Below are positions 54,785 to 64,000 of a stretch of 64,000 bases of DNA, piece by piece. Both the position numbers and the translations under genes were made by a program. Positions within the stretch are counted from its first letter, which is position 1, and each line of letters starts with the position of its first letter. The stretch covers positions 7,421,001-7,485,000 of the forward strand of contig NZ_CP165734.1 of NCBI RefSeq assembly GCF_041200145.1, written 5' to 3'. The notes below the pieces were generated by a model. The model had not been told where the DNA came from. It did not search any database and was given only the letters and a program-made list of their open reading frames with translations. This DNA is from Bradyrhizobium sp. LLZ17. GTDB lineage: Bacteria; Pseudomonadota; Alphaproteobacteria; Rhizobiales; Xanthobacteraceae.

Positions 54785-56705
54785 TGCGCAACAAAATCGT
54801 CGACGCAGCCGAGGCGGTTGCCATCATCCGTTCCGGCGACACCGTTGCCTCCTCCGGCTTCGTCGGCGTGGGAACGCCCGACGAAATCATCAAGGCGCTG
54901 GAGCGACGCTTCGTCCAGACCGGAGAGCCGCGGGATCTTTCGCTGGTGTTCGCGGCGGCGCCGGGGGACGGCGCCGATCGCGGCCTTAACCGCCTGGCGC
55001 ATCCCGGCCTGATCAAGCGCCTGGTCGGCGGACATTTCGGCCTGGTGCCGAAGCTCGCCCGGATGGCGGTCGACAATCATGTCGAGGCCTACAATTTGCC
55101 GCTCGGATGCGTATCGCATCTGTTTCGCGAAATTGCGGGGCGCAAGGCCGGGCTTCTCTCCAAGATCGGGCTCGGCACCTTCGTCGATCCGGCCAATGGT
55201 GGCGGAAAGCTGAACGCGCGCACCACCGAAGAGCTGGTGCGGTTGATCGAAATCGATGGCGAACAATGGCTGTTCTACAAGGCATTTCCGATCAACGTTG
55301 CGATCATCAGAGGGACCACCGCCGATCACAACGGCAACATCTCGATGGAAAAAGAGGCTTTGACCCTCGACAATCTGGCGCTGGCCACGGCTGCCAAGAA
55401 CTGCAAGGGATTCGTCATCGCCCAGGTGGAGCGCATCGCCGCCTCCGGTTCGCTCAATCCGCGTCACGTCAAAATTCCGAGCGTGCTGATCGATTGCGTC
55501 GTCGTTGCCCAGCCCGAAAACCATGTCCAGACCTATGCCACCGGTTACAACGGAGCATTCTCGGGCGAATTGCGTGCGCCGGCCGATCGCAACGTTCCGA
55601 TGGCGCTGGATAACCGCAAGATCATTGCGCGCCGCTGCGCGCTGGAATTGCCGATGGGCGGCGTGGTCAATCTCGGCATCGGCATGCCCGAAGGGGTCGC
55701 GTCGGTTGCCGCCGAGGAAAAGCTGTTCGACTTTGTGACGCTGACGGCCGAGCCCGGCATCATCGGTGGCATTCCGCAAGGAGGCCTCGATTTCGGTGCT
55801 TCGATCAATGCAGAATCGATCATCGACCAGAACCAGATGTTCGACTTCTACGACGGCGGGGGCTCGATCTGGCTTGTCTTGGCATGGCCCAGGTCAATGG
55901 CCATGGCGACGTCAACGTCAGCCTGTTCAATGGCCGCCTCGCCGGCGCCGGCGGCTTCATCAACATCTCGCAGAATGCGCGCCGCCTGATCTTCGCTGGC
56001 ACCTTCACTACCGGCGGCCTCAAGACATCGGTCGTGGATGGCGAGCTCAAGATTCTCAGCGAAGGCAAATCATCGAAATTCATCGACAAGGTCGATCAGA
56101 TCACATTCTCGGGCAAGCTGGCCGCAACCAACAGGCAGCCGGTTCTCTATGTGACCGAGCGATGCGTGTTCAGGCTTACCCCTGAAGGTCTCGAACTGAT
56201 CGAAATCGCGCCGGGTGTCGATATCGAGCGCGACATTCTCGCGCTCATGGGCTTTCGACCCATCATCCGTGCGCCGAAATCCATGGACGTTTCGCTGTTC
56301 GGCGAAGCGCTGATGCAGCTCGACGACCGGCTGCTCAATCGGCCGCTGGCGGAGCGGCTGTCGTACGATGCCGATCGCAACACGCTATTTCTCGGGCTCG
56401 ACGGTTATCGGGTCCATAACGACGCCGATGTCGAGGCGATCCGTGCCGCCATCCTCGAAGTCTTTCATCGGGTCGGACGCCGGTTTTCCGCCGTGATCAA
56501 CTACGATTCATCCGATATCGCCTCACACATGGCGGACAAGTGGTTTTCGATGGCCGCCGAAATCGAACGGACCTGCTACGATCATGCCTCGCGCTATACC
56601 ACCAGCGCATTCATGCGCCTGAAGCTAGGCGACGCCCTGTCTCGCCGTGACGTTGCTCCGCATATCTTCGAAACATCGTCCGAGGCCCACCGATTTGTCG
56701 AATGA
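54784..56705 (+). CDS. Acetyl/propionyl/hydroxyacyl-CoA transferase (fused alpha-beta type), one-base shift
   Basis: About 640 residues after bridging, longer than the usual ~530 of YdiF/propionate CoA-transferases because of a C-terminal extension (VSLFGEALMQLDDRLLNRPLAERL...). The alpha half has SSGFVGVGTPDEIIKALE, and the beta half NLGIGMPEGVASV with TLTAEPGIIGGIPQGGLDFGAS, whose Glu323 is the covalent-CoA residue. The frame breaks in GGGGGCTC at 55858-55864; one C restores GLDLACLGMAQVNGHGDVNVS. It would move CoA to short-chain hydroxy acids, supplying PhaEC or acting on 4-hydroxybutyrate. Confidence 0.87.
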
Positions 56706-56709
56706 CCCG

Positions 56710-57650
56710 ATGGAGTTGAAATCCCCTGAATTGCATGGAGCCTCAAAGCTATCCGGAGCGTGGCCTGAAGGGCGGCAGGTGGCGCCGGACCGCACGGGAT
56801 CGGTGCGGGGGCTGACCCGGCGCAGCTTCCATCGCATCGCATTCACGGATTGGGGGCAGCGTCCGCAGTGCGGCCGGTGCTCTGTGTCCATGGATTGACC
56901 AGAAACGGCCGGGACTTCGATCATCTCGCCGCAGTTCTCGCCCGCGCAGGGCGGCGTGTCATTTGCCCGGATTTGCCAGGCCGGGGACAAAGCGAGCGGC
57001 TGCACGACAGCAGCGACTATGCCTTGCCGCAATATTGCAGCGACATGACCGTGCTCCTGGCGGCGCTCGGTTCAACGGAGGTCGACTGGGTCGGCACGTC
57101 ATTGGGGGGCCTGATCGGGATGGTGCTGGCCGCCCTTCCGGGCAGTCCGATCCGCCGCATCGTCGTCAACGATATCGGCCCCTATCTGCCCTGGGCCGGA
57201 TTGCTTCGTCTCGGTGCCAATCTCAACGAGGCGCCAAAATCCTTTGAGTCGATCGAACAGGCCGAAGGCTACTACCGGCGGGTTCTGGCGCCTTTCGGAC
57301 GATTGGAGGATGCGCACTGGCGGCATCTGACGACGCATAGCGTGGCCTGGAACGTGGAGGGACGCTGCTTCAAGCCGCTGTGCGATCCGAACATCGCGCA
57401 TGCGTTTCGAAACCCCTGGCACTACAGCGTCGATCTCTGGAAATACTGGGACGCGATCGACGTCCCCGTTCTGGTAATCCGTGGGCAACAATCGGATTTG
57501 CTCTCGGAAAGCCTCCTCAAGGACATGATGCGGCGCAATCGCAATGTCCGCGTCCACACTGTCGCGGACTGCGGCCATGCGCCGGCCTTGATCGCCGACG
57601 ACCAGATCGAGGTCTTGACGCAATTTCTGAGTGGCAAGGAGCTCAGTTGA
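56710..57650 (+). CDS. Alpha/beta hydrolase, one-base shift in a G run
   Basis: About 313 residues after bridging. The N-terminal part reads LTRRSFHRIAFTDWG and the rest AASAVRPVLCVHGLTRNGRDFDHLA with the oxyanion motif VHGLTRN. The nucleophile Ser lies in WVGTSLGG, the acid strand is VLVIRGQQSDLLS, and the catalytic His is in DCGHAPAL. One missing G in GGGGG (56852-56856) separates the two pieces. The location directly after the CoA-transferase in a PHA cluster suggests an intracellular PHA/oligomer or thioester hydrolase, but substrate is not shown by sequence. Confidence 0.82.
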
Positions 57651-57713
57651 CGTTGAGCGCTTCATGCCGACCTGCATCATAACGGTATCAACCCCAACGT
57701 AGCGGTGCTCACG

Positions 57714-59192
57714 ATGATTTCGAAACTCACGCTTAATAATCCGAGCCTTTTGCGTAACGCTTGCCTGGTCGCGGGCGAGTGGGTAGCGGCCGATAGCGGC
57801 GGCACCATTGCGGTCGATAATCCCGCGACCGGCGCCGTGATCGGGCATGTCCCCAATATGGGGGCGGCCGAGACCAGGCGCGCCATCGAGTTTGCCAATG
57901 CGGCGCTGCCGGCGTGGCGTGCCCGGACCGCGAAAGAGCGCGCCGTGATCCTGCGACGCTGGTTCGATCTGATGATGACGAACCAGGACGATCTCGGCGC
58001 GATCATGACAGTAGAGCAGGGCAAGCCGCTTGCTGAAGCGAAGGGCGAGATCGCCTATGCCGCAAGCTTCATCGAGTGGTTCGGCGAAGAAGCAAAGCGC
58101 GTTTATGGCGATACAATTCCGGGCTTCACCGCCGATCGCCGCATCATCGTCCTGAAGCAGCCGATCGGCGTTTGTGCCGCAATCACGCCGTGGAATTTTC
58201 CGGCCGCGATGATCACGCGCAAGGCTGGCCCGGCGCTGGCGGCGGGTTGCACCATGGTCGTCAAGCCGGCCAGCCAGACACCGCTATCGGCGCTGGCGCT
58301 TGCGGTGCTGGCCGAACGGGCGGGCGTCCCCAAGGGCGTGTTGTCCGTCGTCACGGGTTCGGCGTCGGCGATCGGCGGAGAAATGACCTCCAATCCGATT
58401 GTGCGCAAGGTGACGTTCACGGGTTCGACCGAAATCGGCAAGAAGCTGATGGTACAAAGCGCGTCGGCCGTGAAGCGCACGTCCATGGAGCTCGGCGGCA
58501 ATGCGCCCTTCATCGTCTTCGACGATGCGGACATCGATGCCGCAGTCAAGGGCGCGATAGCGTCGAAATACCGCAATGCCGGCCAAACCTGTGTTTGCGT
58601 CAATCGTATTCTTGCGCAGGACAAGATCTACGACATGTTCGTCTCGCGTCTGGCTGAGGCGGTTGGTGCGTTCAAGATCGGTGACGGGTTCGAGCCAGGC
58701 GTGACGATTGGCCCGCTGATCGACATGCGCGCCATCGAGAAAGTGGAAGAGCATGTTTCCGACGCCGTTTCCAAGGGCGCCCGCGTCGTGCTCGGTGGCA
58801 AGCGCCATGCGCTTGGCCGTACGTTCTTCGAGCCGACGGTGTTGGCGGATGCCACGCCGGGCATGTTGATCTTCCGCGAGGAAACTTTCGGCCCGGTCGC
58901 GCCGGTATTCCGCTTCAAGACTGAAGAGGAGGCGATCCGGCTCGCGAACGATACCGAGTTCGGCTTGGCCGCCTATTTCTACGGCCGCGATATCGGGCGG
59001 GTCTGGCGCGTTGCCGAGGCGCTTGAATACGGTATCGTCGGCATCAATGAAGGCCTGATCTCGACCGAGGTTGCACCGTTCGGCGGGGTCAAGGAGAGCG
59101 GCAACGGCCGTGAGGGCTCGAAATACGGCATCGAGGACTATCTCGAGATCAAATACCTCTGCCTGGGCGGAATCCAGATTTCTGCTGCTTGA
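57714..59192 (+). CDS. gabD: Succinate-semialdehyde dehydrogenase (NAD(P)+)
   Basis: A 492-residue aldehyde dehydrogenase. PWNFPAAMITRKAGPALAAGCT is the cofactor pocket, MELGGNAPFIVF carries the general base Glu259, and AGQTCVCVNR contains the nucleophile Cys293. The Cys-Val-Cys arrangement is the hallmark of the SSADH branch. It oxidises succinate semialdehyde to succinate. In this cluster it could complete 4-hydroxybutyrate breakdown after the Fe-alcohol dehydrogenase. ATG 57714 is preferred; GTG 57705 is in frame. The gene is separated from the hydrolase by 63 bases. Confidence 0.9.
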   Translation: MISKLTLNNPSLLRNACLVAGEWVAADSGGTIAVDNPATGAVIGHVPNMGAAETRRAIEFANAALPAWRARTAKERAVILRRWFDLMMTNQDDLGAIMTVEQGKPLAEAKGEIAYAASFIEWFGEEAKRVYGDTIPGFTADRRIIVLKQPIGVCAAITPWNFPAAMITRKAGPALAAGCTMVVKPASQTPLSALALAVLAERAGVPKGVLSVVTGSASAIGGEMTSNPIVRKVTFTGSTEIGKKLMVQSASAVKRTSMELGGNAPFIVFDDADIDAAVKGAIASKYRNAGQTCVCVNRILAQDKIYDMFVSRLAEAVGAFKIGDGFEPGVTIGPLIDMRAIEKVEEHVSDAVSKGARVVLGGKRHALGRTFFEPTVLADATPGMLIFREETFGPVAPVFRFKTEEEAIRLANDTEFGLAAYFYGRDIGRVWRVAEALEYGIVGINEGLISTEVAPFGGVKESGNGREGSKYGIEDYLEIKYLCLGGIQISAA

Positions 59193-59577
59193 GCGGTTGC
59201 CGGCATCGGGATCAAAGCACCGGCGGCTCAGACGCAAGCCAAAGGCCCCCGCTTCTTCGATCAAAAGCAACAGACATCGAACGCCGTGATTAACTTGCCG
59301 AGCGCTGCACCACGGCAGTGAACGACCTCATTGGCTGTCACGCCCCGCCCAGCGGAAGCTCAAACTCCGTCCGGAACAGCCTGCTTGCAATGTTTAGTAA
59401 CTCGTGGTTCACTAAACAAATCGAGCTTGGCTGATCCTTAAGAATCCAGGCAGGCACGAGGAAACGTCCGTTTAGTCGTTCAGCCCGTGAAGGACTGTAT
59501 CGCTCTGCTCGAAGCATTCGAGCGGGTTGGAGAGTCGCGCCATGTCGATGGCCGGCCCCACTGGGAGGGAAAGCGTA
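59193..59577. promoter_or_regulatory. Promoter region of the second sugar ABC operon with TTTAGT repeats
   Basis: 385 bases without a gene. TGTTTAGT (59391-59398) and its inverse ACTAAACA (59411-59418) form an inverted repeat with 20-base spacing, start to start. A third GTTTAGT is at 59470-59476. The arrangement is that of a repressor or activator operator upstream of the binding-protein gene (start 59578). The regulator is not in the window. Confidence 0.5.
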
Positions 59578-60924
59578 ATGAGACAGACAGTAAAGGCGCT
59601 TCTTACTAGTTTCGGAGTTCTCGCATCCGCGCTCGGTGCCGGAGTGGGGACGACACCTGCGCACGCGCAGGCCAAGACCATCACGCTGTGCTGGGCCGCG
59701 TGGGACCCGGCGAACGCGCTGGTCGAACTGTCGAAGGACTTCACCGCCAAGACCGGCATCGGTATGAAGTTCGAATTCGTGCCGTGGACCAACTATGCCG
59801 ATCGATTCCTGAACGAGCTCAATTCGCACGGCTCGCTGTGCGATCTCATCATCGGCGATTCTCAGTGGATCGGCGGCGCCGCGGAGAACGGCCAGTACGT
59901 CAAGCTCAACGATTTCTTCAAGAAGGAAGGGATCAGCATGGACGACTACATGCCCGCCACCGTGGTCGGATATTCGGAGTGGCCGAAGAATACGCCAAAC
60001 TACTGGGCATTGCCCGCCATGGGTGACGCGGTGGGCTGGACCTATCGCAAGGACTGGTTTGCGCGGCCCGAGATCCAGGCGGATTTCAAGGCCAAATTCG
60101 GCCGCGATCTCGCCGTGCCGAAGACGCTTGACGAACTGCGCGACATCTCGAAGTTCTTCCAGGGCCGCGAGATTGACGGCAAGAAGGTCTATGGTGCTTC
60201 GATCTATACTGAGCGGGGCTCGGAAGGCATCACCATGGGAGTGTCAAACTATCTCTACGACTACGGCTTCAAATATCAGGATCCGAAGAAGCCATATTCG
60301 ATGGACGGGTTCGTCAATTCGCCTGGGGCCGTGAAGGGGCTTGAGGCCTACAAGGAGCTCTACAAGTGCTGCACGCCCCCTGGCGCCTCCAACTCCTACA
60401 TGTCGGAAGGCCTCGATGCGTTCAAGTCCGGCCAGGTCGCGCTGCAGATGAACTTCTTCGCCTTCTTCCCGGGCCTCTACAAGGACCCGAACGTTGGTGG
60501 CGACAAGATCGGTTTCTTCAGCAATCCGGCCGGCCCCGCGGGGCAGGCGACGCAGCTCGGCGGACAGGGTATCTCGGTCGTTTCCTATTCGAAGAACCAG
60601 GGCGAAGCGCTGCAATACATCAAATGGTTCTCCGGCGGCGATGTGCAGAAGAAGTGGTGGGCGCTGGGCGGTTATTCCTGCGCCAAGTCCGTGTTGAACG
60701 ATCCGAGCTTCCCGAAGAGCGCGCCGTTCGCCGGGGAGTTTCTGAAGTCGATGGGAATGGTCGTCGACTTCTGGGCCGAGCCATCGTATGCGCAACTCCT
60801 GCAAGCCGAACAGAAGCGCGTGCATGACTACGTCGTGGCGGACAAGGGCACTGCGCAGGAAGCGCTCGACGGTCTGGTGAAGGACTGGAAGGCCATCTTC
60901 AAGGAAGAAGGCAAGAAGTTCTAA
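59578..60924 (+). CDS. Sugar ABC transporter substrate-binding protein (family 1)
   Basis: A 448-residue periplasmic binding protein with a signal peptide ending near AHAQA (MRQTVKALLTSFGVLASALGA...). The mature part starts KTITLCWAAWDPANALVELSKDFTAKTGIGMKFEF, with DLIIGDSQWIGGAAENGQYV and NYWALPAMGDAVGWTYRKDWF typical of family-1 carbohydrate-binding proteins. ATG 59578 follows GGGAGGGAAAG. A GC-rich stem-loop follows the stop. Substrate is unknown; the protein is closest to sugar/sugar-alcohol binders. It is the first gene of an operon running off the right edge. Confidence 0.9.
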   Translation: MRQTVKALLTSFGVLASALGAGVGTTPAHAQAKTITLCWAAWDPANALVELSKDFTAKTGIGMKFEFVPWTNYADRFLNELNSHGSLCDLIIGDSQWIGGAAENGQYVKLNDFFKKEGISMDDYMPATVVGYSEWPKNTPNYWALPAMGDAVGWTYRKDWFARPEIQADFKAKFGRDLAVPKTLDELRDISKFFQGREIDGKKVYGASIYTERGSEGITMGVSNYLYDYGFKYQDPKKPYSMDGFVNSPGAVKGLEAYKELYKCCTPPGASNSYMSEGLDAFKSGQVALQMNFFAFFPGLYKDPNVGGDKIGFFSNPAGPAGQATQLGGQGISVVSYSKNQGEALQYIKWFSGGDVQKKWWALGGYSCAKSVLNDPSFPKSAPFAGEFLKSMGMVVDFWAEPSYAQLLQAEQKRVHDYVVADKGTAQEALDGLVKDWKAIFKEEGKKF

Positions 60925-60932
60925 GGCAACCG

Positions 60933-60960
60933 CCTGGAGCGCACGCGAGCGCGCTCCAGG
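60933..60960. terminator. Intercistronic stem-loop after the second SBP gene
   Basis: CCTGGAGCGC (60933-60942) pairs with GCGCTCCAGG (60951-60960), 10 perfect base pairs around an 8-base loop, 9 bases after the SBP stop. It is followed by a weak T-rich stretch. It probably limits transcription into the permeases or protects the SBP message. Confidence 0.6.
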
Positions 60961-61025
60961 CTCTCTTCGGGATTATGGGCAGCTGTGGTCAGCTGACGCT
61001 CCCGGCGCGAGGATTGACCAAAGCC

Positions 61026-61985
61026 ATGAACGATTTGAGTGCCTCATCGCAGATCACCTACGGGGCCGTCCCGGTCCGGCCAGCCTTGGCGCGTCGGATC
61101 CGGGGCCTGTCGGACCAGGCGCTCGCTTGGCTCTTCATCACGCCGACGATCGTGCTCCTGCTGGCGATCAATATCTTCCCGCTGGTGTGGACGATCTATC
61201 TCTCGTTCACCAACTACCGCGCCAACCGGGCGAACGCGCCGACGATATGGCTGGGCACCGACTGGTACCAGTCGATCCTGACTGATCCGGATATCTGGGC
61301 AGCGATGCAGGTAACGGCGCATTTCGTGATCTGGACCGTGCTCATCGAGACCGTGCTCGGATTTGGTCTTGCCCTCCTCATCGACAAGAAATTCCGTGGC
61401 CATGGCATGTGGACCACGATCATTCTGCTGCCGATGATGCTTTCGCCGGCGGTCGTCGGCAATTTCTGGACCTTCCTTTATCAGCCGCAGATCGGATTGT
61501 TCAATTACGTGGTCGCTTTCTTCACGGGGCGCGACGCTTCGTCGTTCCAGATGCTGGGCGACGTGACACTCAGTCCCTGGGCCATCGTCATCGTCGACGC
61601 CTGGATGTGGACGCCCTACGTGATGCTGATTTGCCTGGCGGGACTGCGCTCGATTCCGGATTACATCTATGAGGCGGCGGAGGTCGACCGCGCGTCGAAT
61701 TGGCGGCAGTTCTGGTCGATCACGCTGCCGATGGCGCTGCCGTTCATCATGCTCGCGGTGCTCTTTCGTGGCATCGAGAACTTCAAGATGTTCGACATGG
61801 TCAACCTTCTGACCGGGGGCGGGCCGGGCTCGACCACGGAAGTCGCTTCCATCACGCTGAAGCGGGCAGCGTTTGAAAGTTGGCGAACCGGCTATTCCTC
61901 GGCCTTCGCAATCATTCTGTTCGTGACGGTGTTCGGCCTCGCCAACATCTACGTCAAGGCGTTGAACCGGGTGAAAAACCGATGA
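61026..61985 (+). CDS. Sugar ABC transporter permease (MalF/UgpA type)
   Basis: A 319-residue permease with about six to seven helices. The EAA loop is IPDYIYEAAEVDRASNWRQFWSITLPMALP, and the N-terminal PTIVLLLAINIFPLVWTIYLSF and NLLTGGGPGSTTEVAS motif are typical of the family. ATG 61026 is chosen; it overlaps the next permease by 4 bases at its end. It pairs with the following permease to form the channel. Confidence 0.92.
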   Translation: MNDLSASSQITYGAVPVRPALARRIRGLSDQALAWLFITPTIVLLLAINIFPLVWTIYLSFTNYRANRANAPTIWLGTDWYQSILTDPDIWAAMQVTAHFVIWTVLIETVLGFGLALLIDKKFRGHGMWTTIILLPMMLSPAVVGNFWTFLYQPQIGLFNYVVAFFTGRDASSFQMLGDVTLSPWAIVIVDAWMWTPYVMLICLAGLRSIPDYIYEAAEVDRASNWRQFWSITLPMALPFIMLAVLFRGIENFKMFDMVNLLTGGGPGSTTEVASITLKRAAFESWRTGYSSAFAIILFVTVFGLANIYVKALNRVKNR

Positions 61986-62935
61986 GTGCCGCAAATACAG
62001 CCCATTCAGTCGTCGAACCGTCGGCCGAGGTACGCCGCTTCGCCGGCCTGTTCGTCATACTCTATGCCATCATCACGATGATTCCGCTGCTATGGATTGT
62101 GCTCACCTCGTTCAAGTCGCCAGACGATGCGATCTCCTATCCTCCGAAGATACTGTTCAAGCCGTCGCTCGAAGGCTACTGCAATCTATTCACGACCCGC
62201 TCGCGCCAGACGCCGGAATTCATCCAGACGCTGGGTCCGCCGCAGGGGCTTTGCGATCGCATTGCGCGTAGCCGCAACATGGTCGTGGCCGGTCCGTCGA
62301 ACTATGTGCCGCGTTTCGTCAATTCGCTGATCATCGCGTTCGGTTCGACGATGCTCGCCGTCACGCTCGGCACATTGTCGGCTTATGGGTTCTCGCGGTT
62401 CCGCGTGCCGCTGAAGGACGACCTGCTCTTTTTCATTCTGTCGACGAGGATGATGCCGCCGATCGCGGTCGCGATCCCGATCTACCTGATGTACCGCACT
62501 GTCGGGCTCTCGGACACCCGGCTTGGGATGATCCTGCTCTACACATCGGTCAACGTTTCGCTCGCCGTCTGGCTTCTCAAGGGTTTCATCGACGAAATCC
62601 CGCGGGAGTACGAGGAGGCGGCGATGATCGACGGCTACACCCGTTTCCAGGCATTCGTGAAAGTCGTGCTGCCGCAGGCGACAACAGGAATCGCGGCGAC
62701 GGCCATCTTCTGCCTGATTTTTGCGTGGAACGAATACGCCTTTGCGGTGCTACTGACCTCCGGGAACGCGCAGACGGCGCCGCCGTTCATACCGATCATC
62801 ATCGGCGAGGGCGGTCAGGACTGGCCAGCAGTCGCGGCCGGTACGACTTTCTTCCTGGTGCCGATCGTCGTGTTCACGGTGCTTTTGCGCAAGCATCTCC
62901 TGCGCGGAATCACCTTTGGAGCCGTCCGCAAATGA
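61982..62935 (+). CDS. Sugar ABC transporter permease (MalG type)
   Basis: A 317-residue permease with six helices and the EAA loop EIPREYEEAAMIDGYTRFQAFVKVVLPQ. LLWIVLTSFKSPDDAISYPPK and LLRKHLLRGITFGAVRK are the expected ends. The loop before the first inner helix (EGYCNLFTTRSRQTPEFIQTLGPPQGLCDRIARS) is longer than in most MalG proteins, as seen in some rhizobial sugar-alcohol systems. It overlaps the small membrane protein gene by 4 bases. Confidence 0.92.
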   Translation: MSAANTAHSVVEPSAEVRRFAGLFVILYAIITMIPLLWIVLTSFKSPDDAISYPPKILFKPSLEGYCNLFTTRSRQTPEFIQTLGPPQGLCDRIARSRNMVVAGPSNYVPRFVNSLIIAFGSTMLAVTLGTLSAYGFSRFRVPLKDDLLFFILSTRMMPPIAVAIPIYLMYRTVGLSDTRLGMILLYTSVNVSLAVWLLKGFIDEIPREYEEAAMIDGYTRFQAFVKVVLPQATTGIAATAIFCLIFAWNEYAFAVLLTSGNAQTAPPFIPIIIGEGGQDWPAVAAGTTFFLVPIVVFTVLLRKHLLRGITFGAVRK

Positions 62936-63144
62936 GCCTCGATGCGAACACATCCACGCTCCGACGCGACTTCGCTGACAGGATTCTGCGACGCGGTCCG
63001 CTGGAGGCCATCGCGACGACGATCATCGCCGCCGGCGTGGTCATGCTGATGCAGCCATTTTTCCTCACCCTCTATTCGTGGTCGTTTGCGACCACGCTGT
63101 TCGGGACGGTGATGTTCACCATCGTCTCGAAGGTCAGGGAGTAA
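62932..63144 (+). CDS. Small membrane protein of the ABC operon
   Basis: A 70-residue protein (MSLDANTSTLRRDFADRILRRGPLEAIATTIIAAGVVMLMQPFFLTLYSWSFATTLFGTVMFTIVSKVRE) with two predicted transmembrane helices at about 27-43 and 46-65 and a basic N-terminal helix. It is coupled to the permease by an ATGA overlap and sits 6 bases before the ATPase gene. Its role is unknown; similar short proteins occur at this place in related rhizobial sugar operons. Confidence 0.75.
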   Translation: MSLDANTSTLRRDFADRILRRGPLEAIATTIIAAGVVMLMQPFFLTLYSWSFATTLFGTVMFTIVSKVRE

Positions 63145-63150
63145 GGCGCG

Positions 63151-64000
63151 ATGGCACAGATCAGGGTCGAAGCGCTCGACAAATCCTTCGGGACGTTTCA
63201 TGCGGTCAAGGCCGCCAGCTTCACGGTGGAAGACGGCCAGTTCCTGTGCCTGCTCGGGCCTTCCGGCTGCGGCAAGACCACAACACTGCGCATGATCGCA
63301 GGGCTGGAATTGCCGACGGCCGGCACCATCAGGCTCGGCGGCGAGGACGTTACAATGAATCGCGCCTCGGCGCGCGATATCGCCTTTGTGTTCCAGCTGT
63401 TTGCGCTCTATCCGCACATGAACGTCCGACGCAATATCGGCTTTCCGCTGAAATGCGAGCGAATCGGAGCGGCGGAGCGCGACCGGCGGGTAGTGGAGGC
63501 TGCGCGAATCCTGCGGATTTCCCATCTCCTCGACCGGTCGGTGTCGGGCCTCGCGGGCGGCGACCGGCAACGCGTCGCACTTGGGCGAGCCATCGTCCGC
63601 AAACCAAAATGCTTCCTGATGGACGAGCCGCTCGGCGCGCTCGACACCGAAATGCGGGAGGCGATGATCCATGAATTGCGCGCGCTGCATGACCGGCTCG
63701 GCGCGACTACGGTGTATGTCACGCACGACCAGCTCGAGGCCATGGCGATGGCCGACATGATCGCGGTGATGAACAACGGCGTCGTCGAGCAGGTCGCGAG
63801 CCCCCGCGACATCTACGACCGGCCTGCTTCGCTCTTCGTCGCAGACTTCATCGGTTCACCACCTATGAATTTCCTGCCGTTCCACGGTCGACTGCAAGTC
63901 GGCGCGCAGGCGGTCTGGCTCGGCGAGCGCGAAGTCGCAATTCCTGCGGCACGCGAGGAGCTGGCGGAAAGCGATCTCGTCCTCGGGGTCCGGCCGGAGC
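63151..64000 (+). CDS. ABC transporter ATP-binding protein (UgpC/MalK type), truncated by right edge
   Basis: Open to the window end, 283 residues visible. Walker A is LLGPSGCGKTT (about 34-44). The Q-loop is FVFQLFALYPHMNV. The signature is LAGGDRQRVALGRA, with Ala and Asp where LSGGQ normally has Ser and Gln. Walker B is CFLMDEPLGALD and the switch His is in VYVTHDQLEAMAMADM. The TOBE domain begins in the last visible residues (VLGVRPE). It energises the importer made of the preceding two permeases. ATG 63151 is 6 bases after the small-protein stop. Confidence 0.92.
   Translation, partial: MAQIRVEALDKSFGTFHAVKAASFTVEDGQFLCLLGPSGCGKTTTLRMIAGLELPTAGTIRLGGEDVTMNRASARDIAFVFQLFALYPHMNVRRNIGFPLKCERIGAAERDRRVVEAARILRISHLLDRSVSGLAGGDRQRVALGRAIVRKPKCFLMDEPLGALDTEMREAMIHELRALHDRLGATTVYVTHDQLEAMAMADMIAVMNNGVVEQVASPRDIYDRPASLFVADFIGSPPMNFLPFHGRLQVGAQAVWLGEREVAIPAAREELAESDLVLGVRPE

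Overview
The window looks like the chromosome of a GC-rich alphaproteobacterium of the Bradyrhizobium / Rhodopseudomonas kind. The evidence is gene content and protein style: a D-3-hydroxybutyrate dehydrogenase, phasin and polyhydroxyalkanoate (PHA) genes, many AraC, GntR and LysR regulators, several sugar ABC operons, and short overlapping operons. Genus is an inference. I see no rRNA, complete tRNA, transposase, CRISPR array or phage gene. One 3' fragment of a tRNA-Lys(CUU) gene lies near the left end and looks like an integration-site scar.

Layout. (1) 1-1.5 kb: left-truncated MASE4 sensor histidine kinase and the tRNA-Lys fragment. (2) 1.8-10.4 kb, minus strand: a tight run with NADH-dehydrogenase-like flavoprotein, acetoacetate decarboxylase, patatin, EmrAB efflux pair, AhpD-like protein, 3-hydroxybutyrate dehydrogenase and a second SDR, probably controlled by the AraC gene at 10.5-11.4 kb. 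(3) 11.9-16.7 kb: two AraC paralogues (one broken), a catalase-related protein, a CoA-ligase remnant and a methyltransferase. (4) 17.3-24.8 kb, minus strand: XRE-hyfB-hyfC-hyfE-hyfF-hyfG-hyfI, a hydrogenase-4/complex-I-like membrane complex whose large subunit lacks the NiFe-binding cysteines; a paralogous XRE gene stands at the far end. (5) 25.3-29.6 kb: hydrolase, metallo-beta-lactamase-fold protein, LysR, Gfo/Idh/MocA oxidoreductase. (6) 29.6-39.4 kb: amino-sugar module (nagA, SIS isomerase/deaminase, GntR, kinase) divergent from a MurQ-like etherase and a sugar ABC transporter. (7) 39.6-50.5 kb: two-component system, two orphan binding proteins, citrate-type symporter, broken aconitase, second MFS transporter, NAD-type isocitrate dehydrogenase, acetolactate-synthase-like enzyme; together a tricarboxylate uptake and use island. 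(8) 50.5-59.2 kb: phasin, pyrophosphatase remnant, adenylate kinase, Fe-alcohol dehydrogenase, class III PHA synthase (PhaE+PhaC), CoA-transferase, alpha/beta hydrolase and succinate-semialdehyde dehydrogenase. (9) 59.6-64 kb: a second sugar ABC operon running off the right edge.

The most interesting parts are the cysteine-less Hyf-like complex with its pair of XRE regulators, and the PHA cluster, whose enzymes together could make or mobilise 4-hydroxybutyrate-containing polymer. A quality warning applies: at least ten otherwise well-conserved genes are split by single-base shifts, several in short G or A runs, mostly between 41 and 57 kb. Many of these are probably consensus errors rather than real gene decay.
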